Below are positions 31,453-35,349 of a DNA stretch of 35,349 nt, piece after piece; within the stretch, counting starts at the first letter, position 1; each line of letters opens with the position of its first letter. The notes below the pieces were generated by a model. It was not told the origin of the DNA, searched no databases, and saw only the letters and a program-made list of their open reading frames with translations. Origin of the DNA: a virus; the IMG/VR virus record IMGVR_UViG_3300025280_003203, positions 1 to 35,349 of that record. One strand, 5' to 3'. Made by a program: the position numbers and the translations under genes.

Positions 31453-31599
31453 TTATTTTTTTTGGCTGCCAGACCATATGTCTGAAAAAGTCAAAATTAG
31501 AAAACCGATCCCTAATACAATTAACACAGTAAAGAACAGTAATATAGCAGTAACAGACTTCAGAATAGGAAATAGTATTTTATCCCATGTAATCCACAA
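31453..31599 (-). CDS. Small membrane protein, TTG start (48 aa)
   Basis: Shine-Dalgarno AGGAGG lies 10 nt before TTG 31599, and a consensus promoter precedes it (TAGACA, 17 bp, TATAAT). The product is MWITWDKILFPILKSVTAILLFFTVLIVLGIGFLILTFSDIWSGSQKK, with one long transmembrane segment (about 9-37) and a basic end. No ATG exists in frame. The gene is missing from ordinary ORF lists because of the TTG start and short length. Function unknown. Confidence 0.55.
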   Translation of the reverse strand: MWITWDKILFPILKSVTAILLFFTVLIVLGIGFLILTFSDIWSGSQKK

Positions 31600-31630
31600 A
31601 GTATTTTCGCCTCCTATATTATATACTACC

Positions 31631-31659
31631 ATTATAGCATGGTTTTAACCCCTTGTCTA
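31631..31659 (-). promoter_or_regulatory. Sigma70-type promoter (TAGACA-17-TATAAT)
   Basis: On the minus strand TAGACA (31659-31654), 17 bp and TATAAT (31636-31631) precede the TTG-start membrane gene, giving a leader of about 25 nt that includes AGGAGG. Confidence 0.6.
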
Positions 31660-31747
31660 GTAGTAACTTAGGTTATATTTTTGTTATTTTCATGCTATTT
31701 TATTTTTTTGTATCTTGTTTTATATAAAGGACTTAGGGACGCTTGGC

Positions 31748-31771
31748 GGCCCAAACCTGTCAATATGGCAT
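31748..31771 (+). repeat. Bipartite palindrome element, copy 1
   Basis: GGCCC, 4 nt, then CTGTCAATATGGCAT (31757-31771). It lies 1 nt after the stop codon (31773) of the leftward zinc-ribbon gene. The right arm GGCA is kept; the left arm has one change (GTC). Confidence 0.75.
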
Positions 31772-31772
31772 G

Positions 31773-32006
31773 TTATTCCTCCAAATAGAGCGGTTTGATG
31801 TTTGAGTAGTCTATTCTATCCAGCGTCCAGCCGTCAGACTTGATCGCCCATTCCCCCTCACAATGCTCACAAGTGATTGTGACGGGTTTTCTTTCGGCAA
31901 GCGACAGACTTACGGTTCTACACTCAGGACAGAACCTAGAGCCTAGGGACAGGCTTTCAAGAAGCCTATCCCTTTTAGCGTAGTAGCCTCTAGCCCTCAA
32001 GTTCAT
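31773..32006 (-). CDS. Zinc-ribbon protein (77 aa)
   Basis: The product carries CPEC...CEHC (FCPECRTVSLSLAERKPVTITCEHCEGEW), a four-Cys zinc ribbon, followed by LDRIDYSNIKPLYLEE. I chose ATG 32006 because it overlaps the upstream gene by only 17 nt; ATG 32051 would add 15 basic residues (SRRKRPFLPGNFLR) and a 62-nt overlap. The gene probably shares the promoter of the coiled-coil gene at 32340. A bipartite palindrome follows its stop directly. A small zinc-ribbon protein in this setting could be a transcription or host-takeover factor. Confidence 0.55.
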   Translation of the reverse strand: MNLRARGYYAKRDRLLESLSLGSRFCPECRTVSLSLAERKPVTITCEHCEGEWAIKSDGWTLDRIDYSNIKPLYLEE

Positions 32007-32340
32007 CCGTAGAAAGTTGCCCGGCAAGAACGGTCTTTTCCTTCTGGACATTTTCCAGTTGGTCGGTCAGTTCGGACTTGATTTCTGCGGCGTTTTCGAG
32101 ATTGTGCTTGGCTACCTCGATTTGCGTGGTGAGTTTCGCAATACGCATTTCGAGTCCCTTTTCAGGGTCAAGCCATTTGGCGGCTTTTACAAGTTCTGCC
32201 TTGATCTCCTTCTCACGGGTGAGCAAGGAAGCCATCCGAGGATGGTTTTTCAAGTTGGTTTCAGCAACCTTTCGGCGCAGGTTAGCCACCTTTAGCAAGG
32301 CTTCGGCAAGGAGTTGATCTGGTGTTCTGTGATGTCCCAT
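31990..32340 (-). CDS. Coiled-coil protein, leaderless gene (116 aa)
   Basis: MGHHRTPDQLLAEALLKVANLRRKVAETNLKNHPRMASLLTREKEIKAELVKAAKWLDPEKGLEMRIAKLTTQIEVAKHNLENAAEIKSELTDQLENVQKEKTVLAGQLSTDELEG is almost entirely heptad-patterned helix. The promoter -10 box ends 7 nt before the A of the ATG, with no ribosome site, so translation would begin on a leaderless mRNA. Function unknown; an adaptor or inhibitor of a host protein is a fair guess from the region. Confidence 0.65.
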   Translation of the reverse strand: MGHHRTPDQLLAEALLKVANLRRKVAETNLKNHPRMASLLTREKEIKAELVKAAKWLDPEKGLEMRIAKLTTQIEVAKHNLENAAEIKSELTDQLENVQKEKTVLAGQLSTDELEG

Positions 32341-32346
32341 GTAGGT

Positions 32347-32375
32347 ATTTTACAGTAGCGGGGTGAAAAAGTCAA
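32347..32375 (-). promoter_or_regulatory. Consensus promoter giving a leaderless mRNA (32340 gene)
   Basis: TTGACT (32375-32370), a 17-bp spacer, then TGTAAAAT with -10 TAAAAT (32352-32347). The expected start, 7 nt past the -10, is 32340, the A of the ATG. The -35 overlaps the T-tract of the small-RNA terminator upstream. Confidence 0.75.
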
Positions 32376-32487
32376 AAGAAAAACAGGGAAAAGGGAATGG
32401 CTCTCACAAAGCCTTTGCGGTTGACCGTTCATCAGTCCAACTAGTTCTCGCTGAATGGGTGACGATCTCCCTTCCCCCTGAGTGTGA
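32375..32487 (-). ncRNA. Candidate small RNA with closing stem and T-tract
   Basis: A promoter (TTGTAA, 18 bp, TATAAT; -10 at 32499-32494) predicts a start at about 32487. The RNA's 5' part CAGGGGGAAGGGA (32480-32468) pairs with its 3' part TCCCTTTTCCCTG (32396-32384) over 13 positions (two G-U), followed by TTTTTCTTTTG. A stem that joins both ends of a roughly 110-nt RNA next to a T-tract is typical of structured small RNAs. No convincing ORF occupies it on this strand. Confidence 0.5.
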
Positions 32488-32493
32488 GAATAC

Positions 32494-32523
32494 ATTATAC
32501 CCTCGCGCATATAGGCATTACAA
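32494..32523 (-). promoter_or_regulatory. Promoter of the candidate small RNA
   Basis: TTGTAA (32523-32518), 18 bp and TATAAT (32499-32494). No start codon lies near the predicted +1 (32487), unlike the other promoters of this region. Confidence 0.5.
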
Positions 32524-32568
32524 GCATAAAACAAGAAAAATGGGGTATTTTCTAAAAAACTTTTTATG

Positions 32569-32592
32569 CTGCCATTATGGCAGACTTGGGCC
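32569..32592 (-). repeat. Bipartite palindrome element, copy 2 (reverse)
   Basis: Reading the minus strand: GGCCC, 4 nt (AAGT), then CTGCCATAATGGCAG (32583-32569), a perfect 15-bp palindrome around its central base. It lies between the structured-RNA terminator and the small-RNA promoter. Confidence 0.8.
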
Positions 32593-32599
32593 CGCAATG

Positions 32600-32760
32600 A
32601 AAAAGTCAAAGGGGATATGGGGTTTTTCAGGTATTACCTTGGCTTTCAAAACCCCATGAAACCTTACTACCGTCGTAGTTTGGGACGGTAAGGTGGGGAT
32701 TTTAGAGCACGCGTCTTATCGACACGGCTCAAGGCTCCCCGAGACCTTCGAATAAAAACC
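32600..32760 (-). ncRNA. Candidate structured RNA with terminator, after the 56-aa gene
   Basis: The minus-strand sequence folds into three strong parts: AAGGT-GGGGA (32748-32736) pairs with TCCCC-ACCTT (32699-32690) around an inner hairpin GAGC-CGTGTC / GACGCG-GCTC with one bulge and a GATAA loop; TACCGTC/GACGGTA (32668-32690); and a terminator stem ATGGGGTTTT / AAAACCCCAT (32657-32617). TTTGACTTTTT follows. It begins right after the stop codon at 32761, so it could be a 3'-UTR RNA or a separate one. No ORF accounts for it. Confidence 0.45.
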
Positions 32761-32931
32761 TCAAGCACTCATATATTTTCCGACCTGGCGGGTGTTCCGG
32801 CGCACCCAGGAGCGAGCGCGGTTGAGGGACGAGAAAGTCAAAGTGTAGGTGAATCCACTCTGCGAGTAGTTCACAGCGTATTTGTGGGTGCTAATTTTGT
32901 TGATCGAGACAGAACGGGTGCTAATTTTCAT
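32761..32931 (-). CDS. Small leaderless gene (56 aa)
   Basis: ATG AAA ATT AGC ... ATG AGT GCT TGA encodes MKISTRSVSINKISTHKYAVNYSQSGFTYTLTFSSLNRARSWVRRNTRQVGKYMSA. The consensus promoter TTGACT, 17 bp, TAAAAT sits so that the start falls on the A of this ATG. The first 15 codons contain a 13-bp direct repeat (KIST...KIST). Residues 18-40 look beta-like with a basic helical end. It was too short for ordinary ORF lists; promoter geometry is the main support. Confidence 0.6.
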   Translation of the reverse strand: MKISTRSVSINKISTHKYAVNYSQSGFTYTLTFSSLNRARSWVRRNTRQVGKYMSA

Positions 32932-32937
32932 GCTAGT

Positions 32938-32966
32938 ATTTTACCAGAGTTTAGAGTCAGAGTCAA
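32938..32966 (-). promoter_or_regulatory. Consensus promoter giving a leaderless mRNA (32931 gene)
   Basis: TTGACT (32966-32961), 17-bp spacer, TAAAAT (32943-32938). The expected start, 7 nt past the -10, is 32931, the A of the ATG. Confidence 0.75.
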
Positions 32967-33060
32967 GAGAAAAATGGGTTTTCTGTTTGTGAGGTGAAAA
33001 CCCATCGGAAAAATCTCCTCCCACCCCTCTTACACTGTAGGCGGGGACGGCTAGCCTTGA
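32966..33060 (-). ncRNA. Candidate small RNA with its own promoter and terminator
   Basis: The promoter TTGCTT, 16 bp, TATAAT (33072-33067) predicts a start near 33060. About 55 nt later comes ATGGGTTTTC (33005-32996) paired with GAAAACCCAT (32983-32974), a perfect 10-bp stem with a 12-nt loop, followed by TTTTTCTC. An overlapping 25-codon ORF (ATG 33005, AGGAG upstream, stop joined to the next ATG) is an alternative reading. Confidence 0.5.
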
Positions 33061-33066
33061 GTGTAT

Positions 33067-33094
33067 ATTATACAGTCGCGCAAAGGAAAAGCAA
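33067..33094 (-). promoter_or_regulatory. Promoter of the second candidate small RNA
   Basis: TTGCTT (33094-33089), 16-bp spacer, TG-TATAAT (33072-33067). No start codon is near the predicted +1. Confidence 0.55.
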
Positions 33095-33160
33095 GTAAAA
33101 AAATAAGAAATTGTGCTGCGGTCGCTCTCCATTTGAACTGTTGCATTTTTTGCAAAAGTT

Positions 33161-33184
33161 GGCCCGACCATGCCATTATGACAG
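33161..33184 (+). repeat. Bipartite palindrome element, copy 3
   Basis: GGCCC, 4 nt (GACC), then ATGCCATTATGACAG (33170-33184). On the minus strand it contains the stop codon of a possible 21-aa ORF (33241-33176). Confidence 0.75.
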
Positions 33185-33241
33185 CATAATATAGAATAAT
33201 TTACATACCCCAAGGCATGTTAATATCCCTAGGGATATCAT
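33176..33241 (-). CDS. Possible micropeptide (21 aa)
   Basis: GGAG lies 9 nt before ATG 33241; the ORF reads MISLGILTCLGVCKLFYIMLS and ends inside the copy-3 palindrome. It is one short hydrophobic helix. The start region contains the perfect 16-bp palindrome at 33223-33238. Support is only the ribosome site and the hydrophobic sequence, so this is a weak call. Confidence 0.25.
   Translation of the reverse strand: MISLGILTCLGVCKLFYIMLS
33223..33238. repeat. Perfect 16-bp palindrome
   Basis: ATATCCCTAGGGATAT is its own reverse complement. It lies just inside the start of the possible 21-aa ORF and about 50 nt after the previous gene's stop. Confidence 0.7.
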
Positions 33242-33287
33242 GCCCGTATTCTCCAAACGTTTATACATGGATCGCATTGTCCACATT

Positions 33288-33482
33288 TTAGGAATTCCGA
33301 ATCAAGATATTTTGAACCCAGTTATCAAAAATATCTTCATTGAAATTGGAGTTTGAACTTTTACAAACTCGCATGACCTCTTTCATGATTTTATCGGTTT
33401 GGCTTGCCGTAGCGTTGATTTCAATGATGATTTCTGCGGTCATGTCTGCGAGTGCTTGGAAGTGTTGGCGAGTCATCTTCAT
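33288..33482 (-). CDS. Small leaderless gene, paralogue A of MKMTRQHF family (64 aa)
   Basis: The gene begins MKMTRQHFQALADMTAEIII and ends NFNEDIFDNWVQNILIRNS. A close paralogue lies at 34025-33807, sharing MKMTRQHFQALAD and the ending xxSNPNFxExxFxxWV. The -10 box puts the start on ATG 33482; an ATG at 33488 lies too close to the -10. Helical, mostly soluble. Such small duplicated proteins are common in phage early regions and may act on host enzymes. Function unknown. Confidence 0.7.
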   Translation of the reverse strand: MKMTRQHFQALADMTAEIIIEINATASQTDKIMKEVMRVCKSSNSNFNEDIFDNWVQNILIRNS

Positions 33483-33488
33483 AGACAT

Positions 33489-33517
33489 ATTTTACAGGAG
33501 CGAAAGGGTTTCGTCAA
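33489..33517 (-). promoter_or_regulatory. Consensus promoter giving a leaderless mRNA (33482 gene)
   Basis: TTGACG (33517-33512), 17 bp, TG-TAAAAT with -10 at 33494-33489. The expected start, 7 nt past the -10, is 33482, the A of the chosen ATG. Confidence 0.75.
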
Positions 33518-33535
33518 GCATAAAATGGGAAATCC

Positions 33536-33559
33536 GGCCCATCTATGCCAAATTGGCAG
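33536..33559 (+). repeat. Bipartite palindrome element, copy 4
   Basis: GGCCC, 4 nt (ATCT), then ATGCCAAATTGGCAG (33545-33559). It starts 18 bp upstream of the -35 of the promoter at 33489-33517 and lies 3 nt after the stop codon of the 33775 gene. Confidence 0.8.
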
Positions 33560-33562
33560 GGA

Positions 33563-33775
33563 TTAGAACCCCTGCGTGGCTCTCCAGGGCTTGTATCCCA
33601 ATTTGGGCTGGTTGCCGTAGTGGTTACAAGTGAAGAAGGTGGGGACATAGGGAAGCCTACGCCGCAAGAAGCAGTAAGTATCCAGCCAGAATCCTTGTAG
33701 AGAAGATTCTTTGGAGTAAGCGGAGGCGAAACGCCTACCCGCCAGAATGGAGAGGTAGTTTATGAGGTATTTCAT
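33563..33775 (-). CDS. Small leaderless gene (70 aa)
   Basis: MKYLINYLSILAGRRFASAYSKESSLQGFWLDTYCFLRRRLPYVPTFFTCNHYGNQPKLGYKPWRATQGF is Tyr/Phe/Arg-rich with two Cys and a His, but no clear domain. The promoter places the start exactly on the A of ATG 33775. It lies between the two MKMTRQHF paralogues, and a bipartite palindrome follows the stop. Function unknown. Confidence 0.6.
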   Translation of the reverse strand: MKYLINYLSILAGRRFASAYSKESSLQGFWLDTYCFLRRRLPYVPTFFTCNHYGNQPKLGYKPWRATQGF

Positions 33776-33781
33776 CAGAGT

Positions 33782-33810
33782 ATTTTACAGGATCGGAAGG
33801 GTTTCGTCAA
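33782..33810 (-). promoter_or_regulatory. Consensus promoter giving a leaderless mRNA (33775 gene)
   Basis: TTGACG (33810-33805), 17 bp, TG-TAAAAT with -10 at 33787-33782. The expected start, 7 nt past the -10, is 33775, the A of the ATG. The -35 includes the TGA stop codon of the upstream gene (33809-33807). Confidence 0.75.
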
Positions 33811-34025
33811 GCATTTTCTTGGATTTTTTTCTCAACCCAAGACACGAAGCGGGATTCATCGAAATTTGGGTTTGACGCGTGGCACAAGCGCAGGAACTCG
33901 CTAGTGATTTCGGATTTTTGCCATTCGAATGATTCTGGGGTGGGTGCGCAATCTTGGACAATGTTTTTTATAATCGTAGCGCATGAGTCAGCAAGTGCTT
34001 GGAAGTGTTGGCGGGTCATCTTCAT
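33807..34025 (-). CDS. Small leaderless gene, paralogue B of MKMTRQHF family (72 aa)
   Basis: MKMTRQHFQALADSCATIIKNIVQDCAPTPESFEWQKSEITSEFLRLCHASNPNFDESRFVSWVEKKIQENA shares its first 13 residues and its NPNFDESRFVSWVE ending with the gene at 33482. A GATAGT box at 34037-34032 puts the start 7 nt later on the A of the ATG, but no -35 is evident. The stop codon forms part of the next promoter's -35. Helical, soluble. Confidence 0.65.
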   Translation of the reverse strand: MKMTRQHFQALADSCATIIKNIVQDCAPTPESFEWQKSEITSEFLRLCHASNPNFDESRFVSWVEKKIQENA

Positions 34026-34031
34026 ACTATT

Positions 34032-34037
34032 ACTATC
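34032..34037 (-). promoter_or_regulatory. Weak -10 box (GATAGT) before paralogue B
   Basis: GATAGT is 6 nt from the ATG, as in the other units, but there is no -35 match at 17 bp. It is kept because the spacing to the ATG is the same as in its neighbours. Confidence 0.35.
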
Positions 34038-34081
34038 GGCAGCCCACAGAAAAACTTTCCCCTAAAATGGAAAATATTTTC

Positions 34082-34105
34082 ATGCCATTATGGCAGCTTC
34101 TGGCC
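34082..34105 (-). repeat. Bipartite palindrome element, copy 5 (reverse)
   Basis: On the minus strand: GGCCA, 4 nt (GAAG), then CTGCCATAATGGCAT. It is 27 nt after the stop codon of the 34801 gene and upstream of paralogue B. Confidence 0.8.
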
Positions 34106-34132
34106 ACCCCCAATCGGCGAATAGAGCAAGCC

Positions 34133-34801
34133 TTAGACCCCTATCAGCAGTTTCTCGAATTTCTTGGGGCTTACTTTATTTCCATGCGCGACATACGCTA
34201 CGGTTTCCACAGCCGTAGACCAACACGCCCGACAGGTTCCACACTTTCCGCCGCGCTCACCCGCTCGGCATAACGCATAACCTTTCTCGGCAACAAAATC
34301 ATCCTTGGATTGTATGATTGTGCTATTTAGTCCAAAATCCAGGCGTTCACCATCCAGGCTATCACTAGAATAGCGCACTGCCACGTTAGGAAGCAACGCT
34401 ATCATATCCAACGCCTTACGGATATGCGGGAGTTTGTATGACCTACTCGGAAGCCAATGTTGGCAATTAGGCGTAGACTTTATAACGGATTTTATTTTGA
34501 CGGCAAGCGTAGCCGAGTAAACATCCCCAGAATCAAACCAGCGAAAATACTTAGATTTGCCAATAGCCTTGACCATAGCATTCACCCAGCCGGGGGATTT
34601 CCAGTCTACTAGATTATGCTCGCGGCTGGCGATTGTATTAGGAAAGTTATACGCTCCCGTTAGGGCATAACACCGGGAGCAAGCATCCACAGGCTCACCG
34701 TTACCCTTTCTCGCACCTGGACAGGTTTCCCAAGCGGGAAGCGACCAAGATTTTCCAGGCATTTTGGAAGTATTGGAGAGTTTGGGAGAGGCGTTATCCA
34801 T
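34133..34801 (-). CDS. Cys-rich GP88-like phage protein (222 aa)
   Basis: Starting at ATG 34801 the protein has LPAWETCPGARKGNGEPVDACSRCYALTGAYNFPNTIASREHNLVDW, then KYFRWFDSGDVYSATLAVKIKSVIKSTPNCQHWLPSRSYK, and a C-terminal YALCRAGERGGKCGTCRACWSTAVE. This matches what I recall of the gene product 88-like phage family (Cys clusters around CYAxxGxY, RxFDSGDxxS, and CGTCxxCW). No enzymatic role is known to me for that family; the Cys clusters suggest metal or Fe-S binding. The promoter at 34808-34837 sets the start. Confidence 0.65.
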   Translation of the reverse strand: MDNASPKLSNTSKMPGKSWSLPAWETCPGARKGNGEPVDACSRCYALTGAYNFPNTIASREHNLVDWKSPGWVNAMVKAIGKSKYFRWFDSGDVYSATLAVKIKSVIKSTPNCQHWLPSRSYKLPHIRKALDMIALLPNVAVRYSSDSLDGERLDFGLNSTIIQSKDDFVAEKGYALCRAGERGGKCGTCRACWSTAVETVAYVAHGNKVSPKKFEKLLIGV

Positions 34802-34807
34802 GGGCAT

Positions 34808-34837
34808 ATTATAGCGTAGCGTAGGGGTCAGCGTCAA
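34808..34837 (-). promoter_or_regulatory. Consensus promoter giving a leaderless mRNA (34801 gene)
   Basis: TTGACG (34837-34832), 18 bp, TATAAT (34813-34808). The expected start, 7 nt past the -10, is 34801, the A of the ATG. Confidence 0.8.
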
Positions 34838-34872
34838 GTAAATACTTAGGATGTTGCTAAACGATTCGGGAT

Positions 34873-34896
34873 GGCCCGACTATGCCAAATTGGCAG
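34873..34896 (+). repeat. Bipartite palindrome element, copy 6
   Basis: GGCCC, 4 nt (GACT), then ATGCCAAATTGGCAG (34882-34896), identical in its 15-bp core to copy 4. It is 1 nt after the stop codon of the leftward gene at 34898. Between it and the promoter lies TAGGATGTTGC (34847-34857), repeated at 35200-35210. Confidence 0.8.
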
Positions 34897-34897
34897 A

Positions 34898-35143
34898 TTA
34901 TTCGAACAATTCGTCCGCCGAGTTCCAGTCCATTTCCTCATCCCCACCGACAGCGTATACATCATCCTGGCATTTCTGGCACATTCCAGAGATCGAGTAT
35001 TCCGCGCGACCGAGTGCGTCCCTGAAATCGTTATTTGTGATCTTGGGGCTGGCACAGGTTACACACAATCCACACATCACGCGGTCAGCGGCGATGGGGT
35101 ATATGGAGAAGGCGGGTTTCGAGAGGTCGGGAGGGAGAGGCAT
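34898..35143 (-). CDS. Small zinc-knuckle protein, near-leaderless gene (81 aa)
   Basis: MPLPPDLSKPAFSIYPIAADRVMCGLCVTCASPKITNNDFRDALGRAEYSISGMCQKCQDDVYAVGGDEEMDWNSADELFE has CGLCVTC (24-30) and CQKC (about 55-58), a likely zinc site, and a strongly acidic tail (GDEEMDWNSADELFE). The -10 box sits 7 nt before the ATG, so the transcript would begin at or 1 nt before it. A longer in-frame start (35167) lies within the promoter and is rejected. Confidence 0.6.
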   Translation of the reverse strand: MPLPPDLSKPAFSIYPIAADRVMCGLCVTCASPKITNNDFRDALGRAEYSISGMCQKCQDDVYAVGGDEEMDWNSADELFE

Positions 35144-35150
35144 GATGTAG

Positions 35151-35180
35151 ATTATACAGTAGCGCATATGGATAAATCAA
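35151..35180 (-). promoter_or_regulatory. Consensus promoter for the 35143 gene
   Basis: TTGATT (35180-35175), 18 bp, TG-TATAAT with -10 at 35156-35151. The expected start is 35144, one base from the ATG. Confidence 0.65.
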
Positions 35181-35225
35181 CTAAATCCACACAAATATAT
35201 AGGATGTTGCAAAATAATATCGGCT

Positions 35226-35249
35226 GGCCTAAGACTGCCACTATGGCAG
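35226..35249 (+). repeat. Bipartite palindrome element, copy 7
   Basis: GGCCT, 4 nt (AAGA), then CTGCCACTATGGCAG (35235-35249). It is 1 nt after the stop codon of the partial gene at the right edge. The TAGGATGTTGC sequence (35200-35210) lies between this copy and the 35151 promoter, as beside copy 6. Confidence 0.8.
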
Positions 35250-35250
35250 G

Positions 35251-35349
35251 TCAGAAACTATCATCTCCCCCATAGCAGGAAGCCCACGCCTCAGCATCAT
35301 CAGAGAAATCATCCACGCTAAGATATGAGCACTCCTCATCCAAAGCATC
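35251..35349 (-). CDS. Partial small acidic protein (right edge)
   Basis: The minus strand reads ...DALDEECSYLSVDDFSDDAEAWASCYGGDDSF then TGA at 35253-35251. The start lies outside the window. The tail is very acidic. No family can be given from 32 residues. Confidence 0.5.
   Translation of the reverse strand, partial: DALDEECSYLSVDDFSDDAEAWASCYGGDDSF

Noticed and set aside
32363-32659. Rightward 98-aa ORF starting MKKSKEKQGKGNG
   Set aside because: It runs opposite to the leftward promoters, hairpins and genes of the region, covers the candidate small RNA, and has no ribosome site or recognisable protein.
33161-33184. Sigma54 promoter (TGGCA...GC) in the palindrome element
   Set aside because: The GG-to-GC distance is one base short in the copy examined and the TTGCA half is missing; palindromy explains the conservation better.
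34851-35275. Two rightward ORFs of 99 and 134 aa
   Set aside because: They are antisense to the well-supported 35143 and edge genes, which have consensus promoters; codon content is low-complexity and uncharacteristic.
1-35349. Insertion sequences, integrase or attachment sites
   Set aside because: No transposase, integrase or long flanking repeat was seen; the tRNAs have encoded CCA and no duplicated 3' end nearby.

Overview
The window reads as part of a large tailed-phage genome from a host with ordinary sigma70-type promoters, probably Gram-negative. This rests on a RecA/UvsX-like recombinase, a zinc-finger ssDNA-binding protein of the T4 gp32 type, tRNA-Ile(UAU) and tRNA-Arg(UCU), a divergent sigma-like protein, tightly overlapping ATGA gene junctions and many very small orphan genes. 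The sequence is AT-rich. No terminase, capsid, portal or polymerase gene is visible, so phage identity is an inference.

Layout. (1) 1-1200: end of one gene, a tiny membrane ORF, a possible structural protein and a strong terminator. (2) 1219-18385: a rightward block holding the ssDNA-binding protein, then a polysaccharide locus. The locus has about seven glycosyltransferases (GT4, GT2, GT8/DxD and GT32 types), two methyltransferase-like proteins, a DegT/DnrJ/EryC1 aminotransferase, an FdtA-type ketoisomerase, a small sulfotransferase, a GDP-mannose 3,5-epimerase-like enzyme, RmlA and RmlD. UvsX, several small genes and a single-ring Clp ATPase interrupt it at 13.1-16.9 kb. (3) 18410-20707: a possible structural protein, two membrane or periplasmic genes (one Skp-like), then tRNA-Ile, IscA, 7Fe ferredoxin, IscU and tRNA-Arg. 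(4) 20717-21832: two leftward genes. (5) 21946-30951: rightward small genes and, at 23.4-28.5 kb, an operon of MoxR-like AAA ATPase, HExxH protein, unknown, VWA protein, unknown and sigma-like protein; then a lipoprotein-like gene, a HIT protein and very small genes ending at a terminator at 31.0 kb. (6) 31453-35349: a leftward array of small genes.

Region 6 is the most unusual. Most of its units have their own consensus promoter (TTGACN, 17-18 bp, TAAAAT or TATAAT). In six cases the predicted transcription start falls exactly on the A of the ATG, and in a seventh within 1 nt, so the mRNAs should be leaderless. Seven copies of a bipartite element, GGCC(C) then 4 nt then a 15-bp palindrome TGCCAwwwTGGCA, lie mostly just after stop codons. 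Three stretches between these genes look like small or structured RNAs. The region resembles an early host-takeover region with stoperator-like or centromere-like sites.

Working picture: the phage remodels a surface glycan (its own virion or the host envelope) with the sugar locus, supports Fe-S proteins with the IscA/Fdx/IscU cassette, may redirect host ClpP through a VGF-loop Clp ATPase, and may use a phage sigma-like factor on TATAAT promoters that have no -35. All functions are read from motifs by eye; no database search was run.
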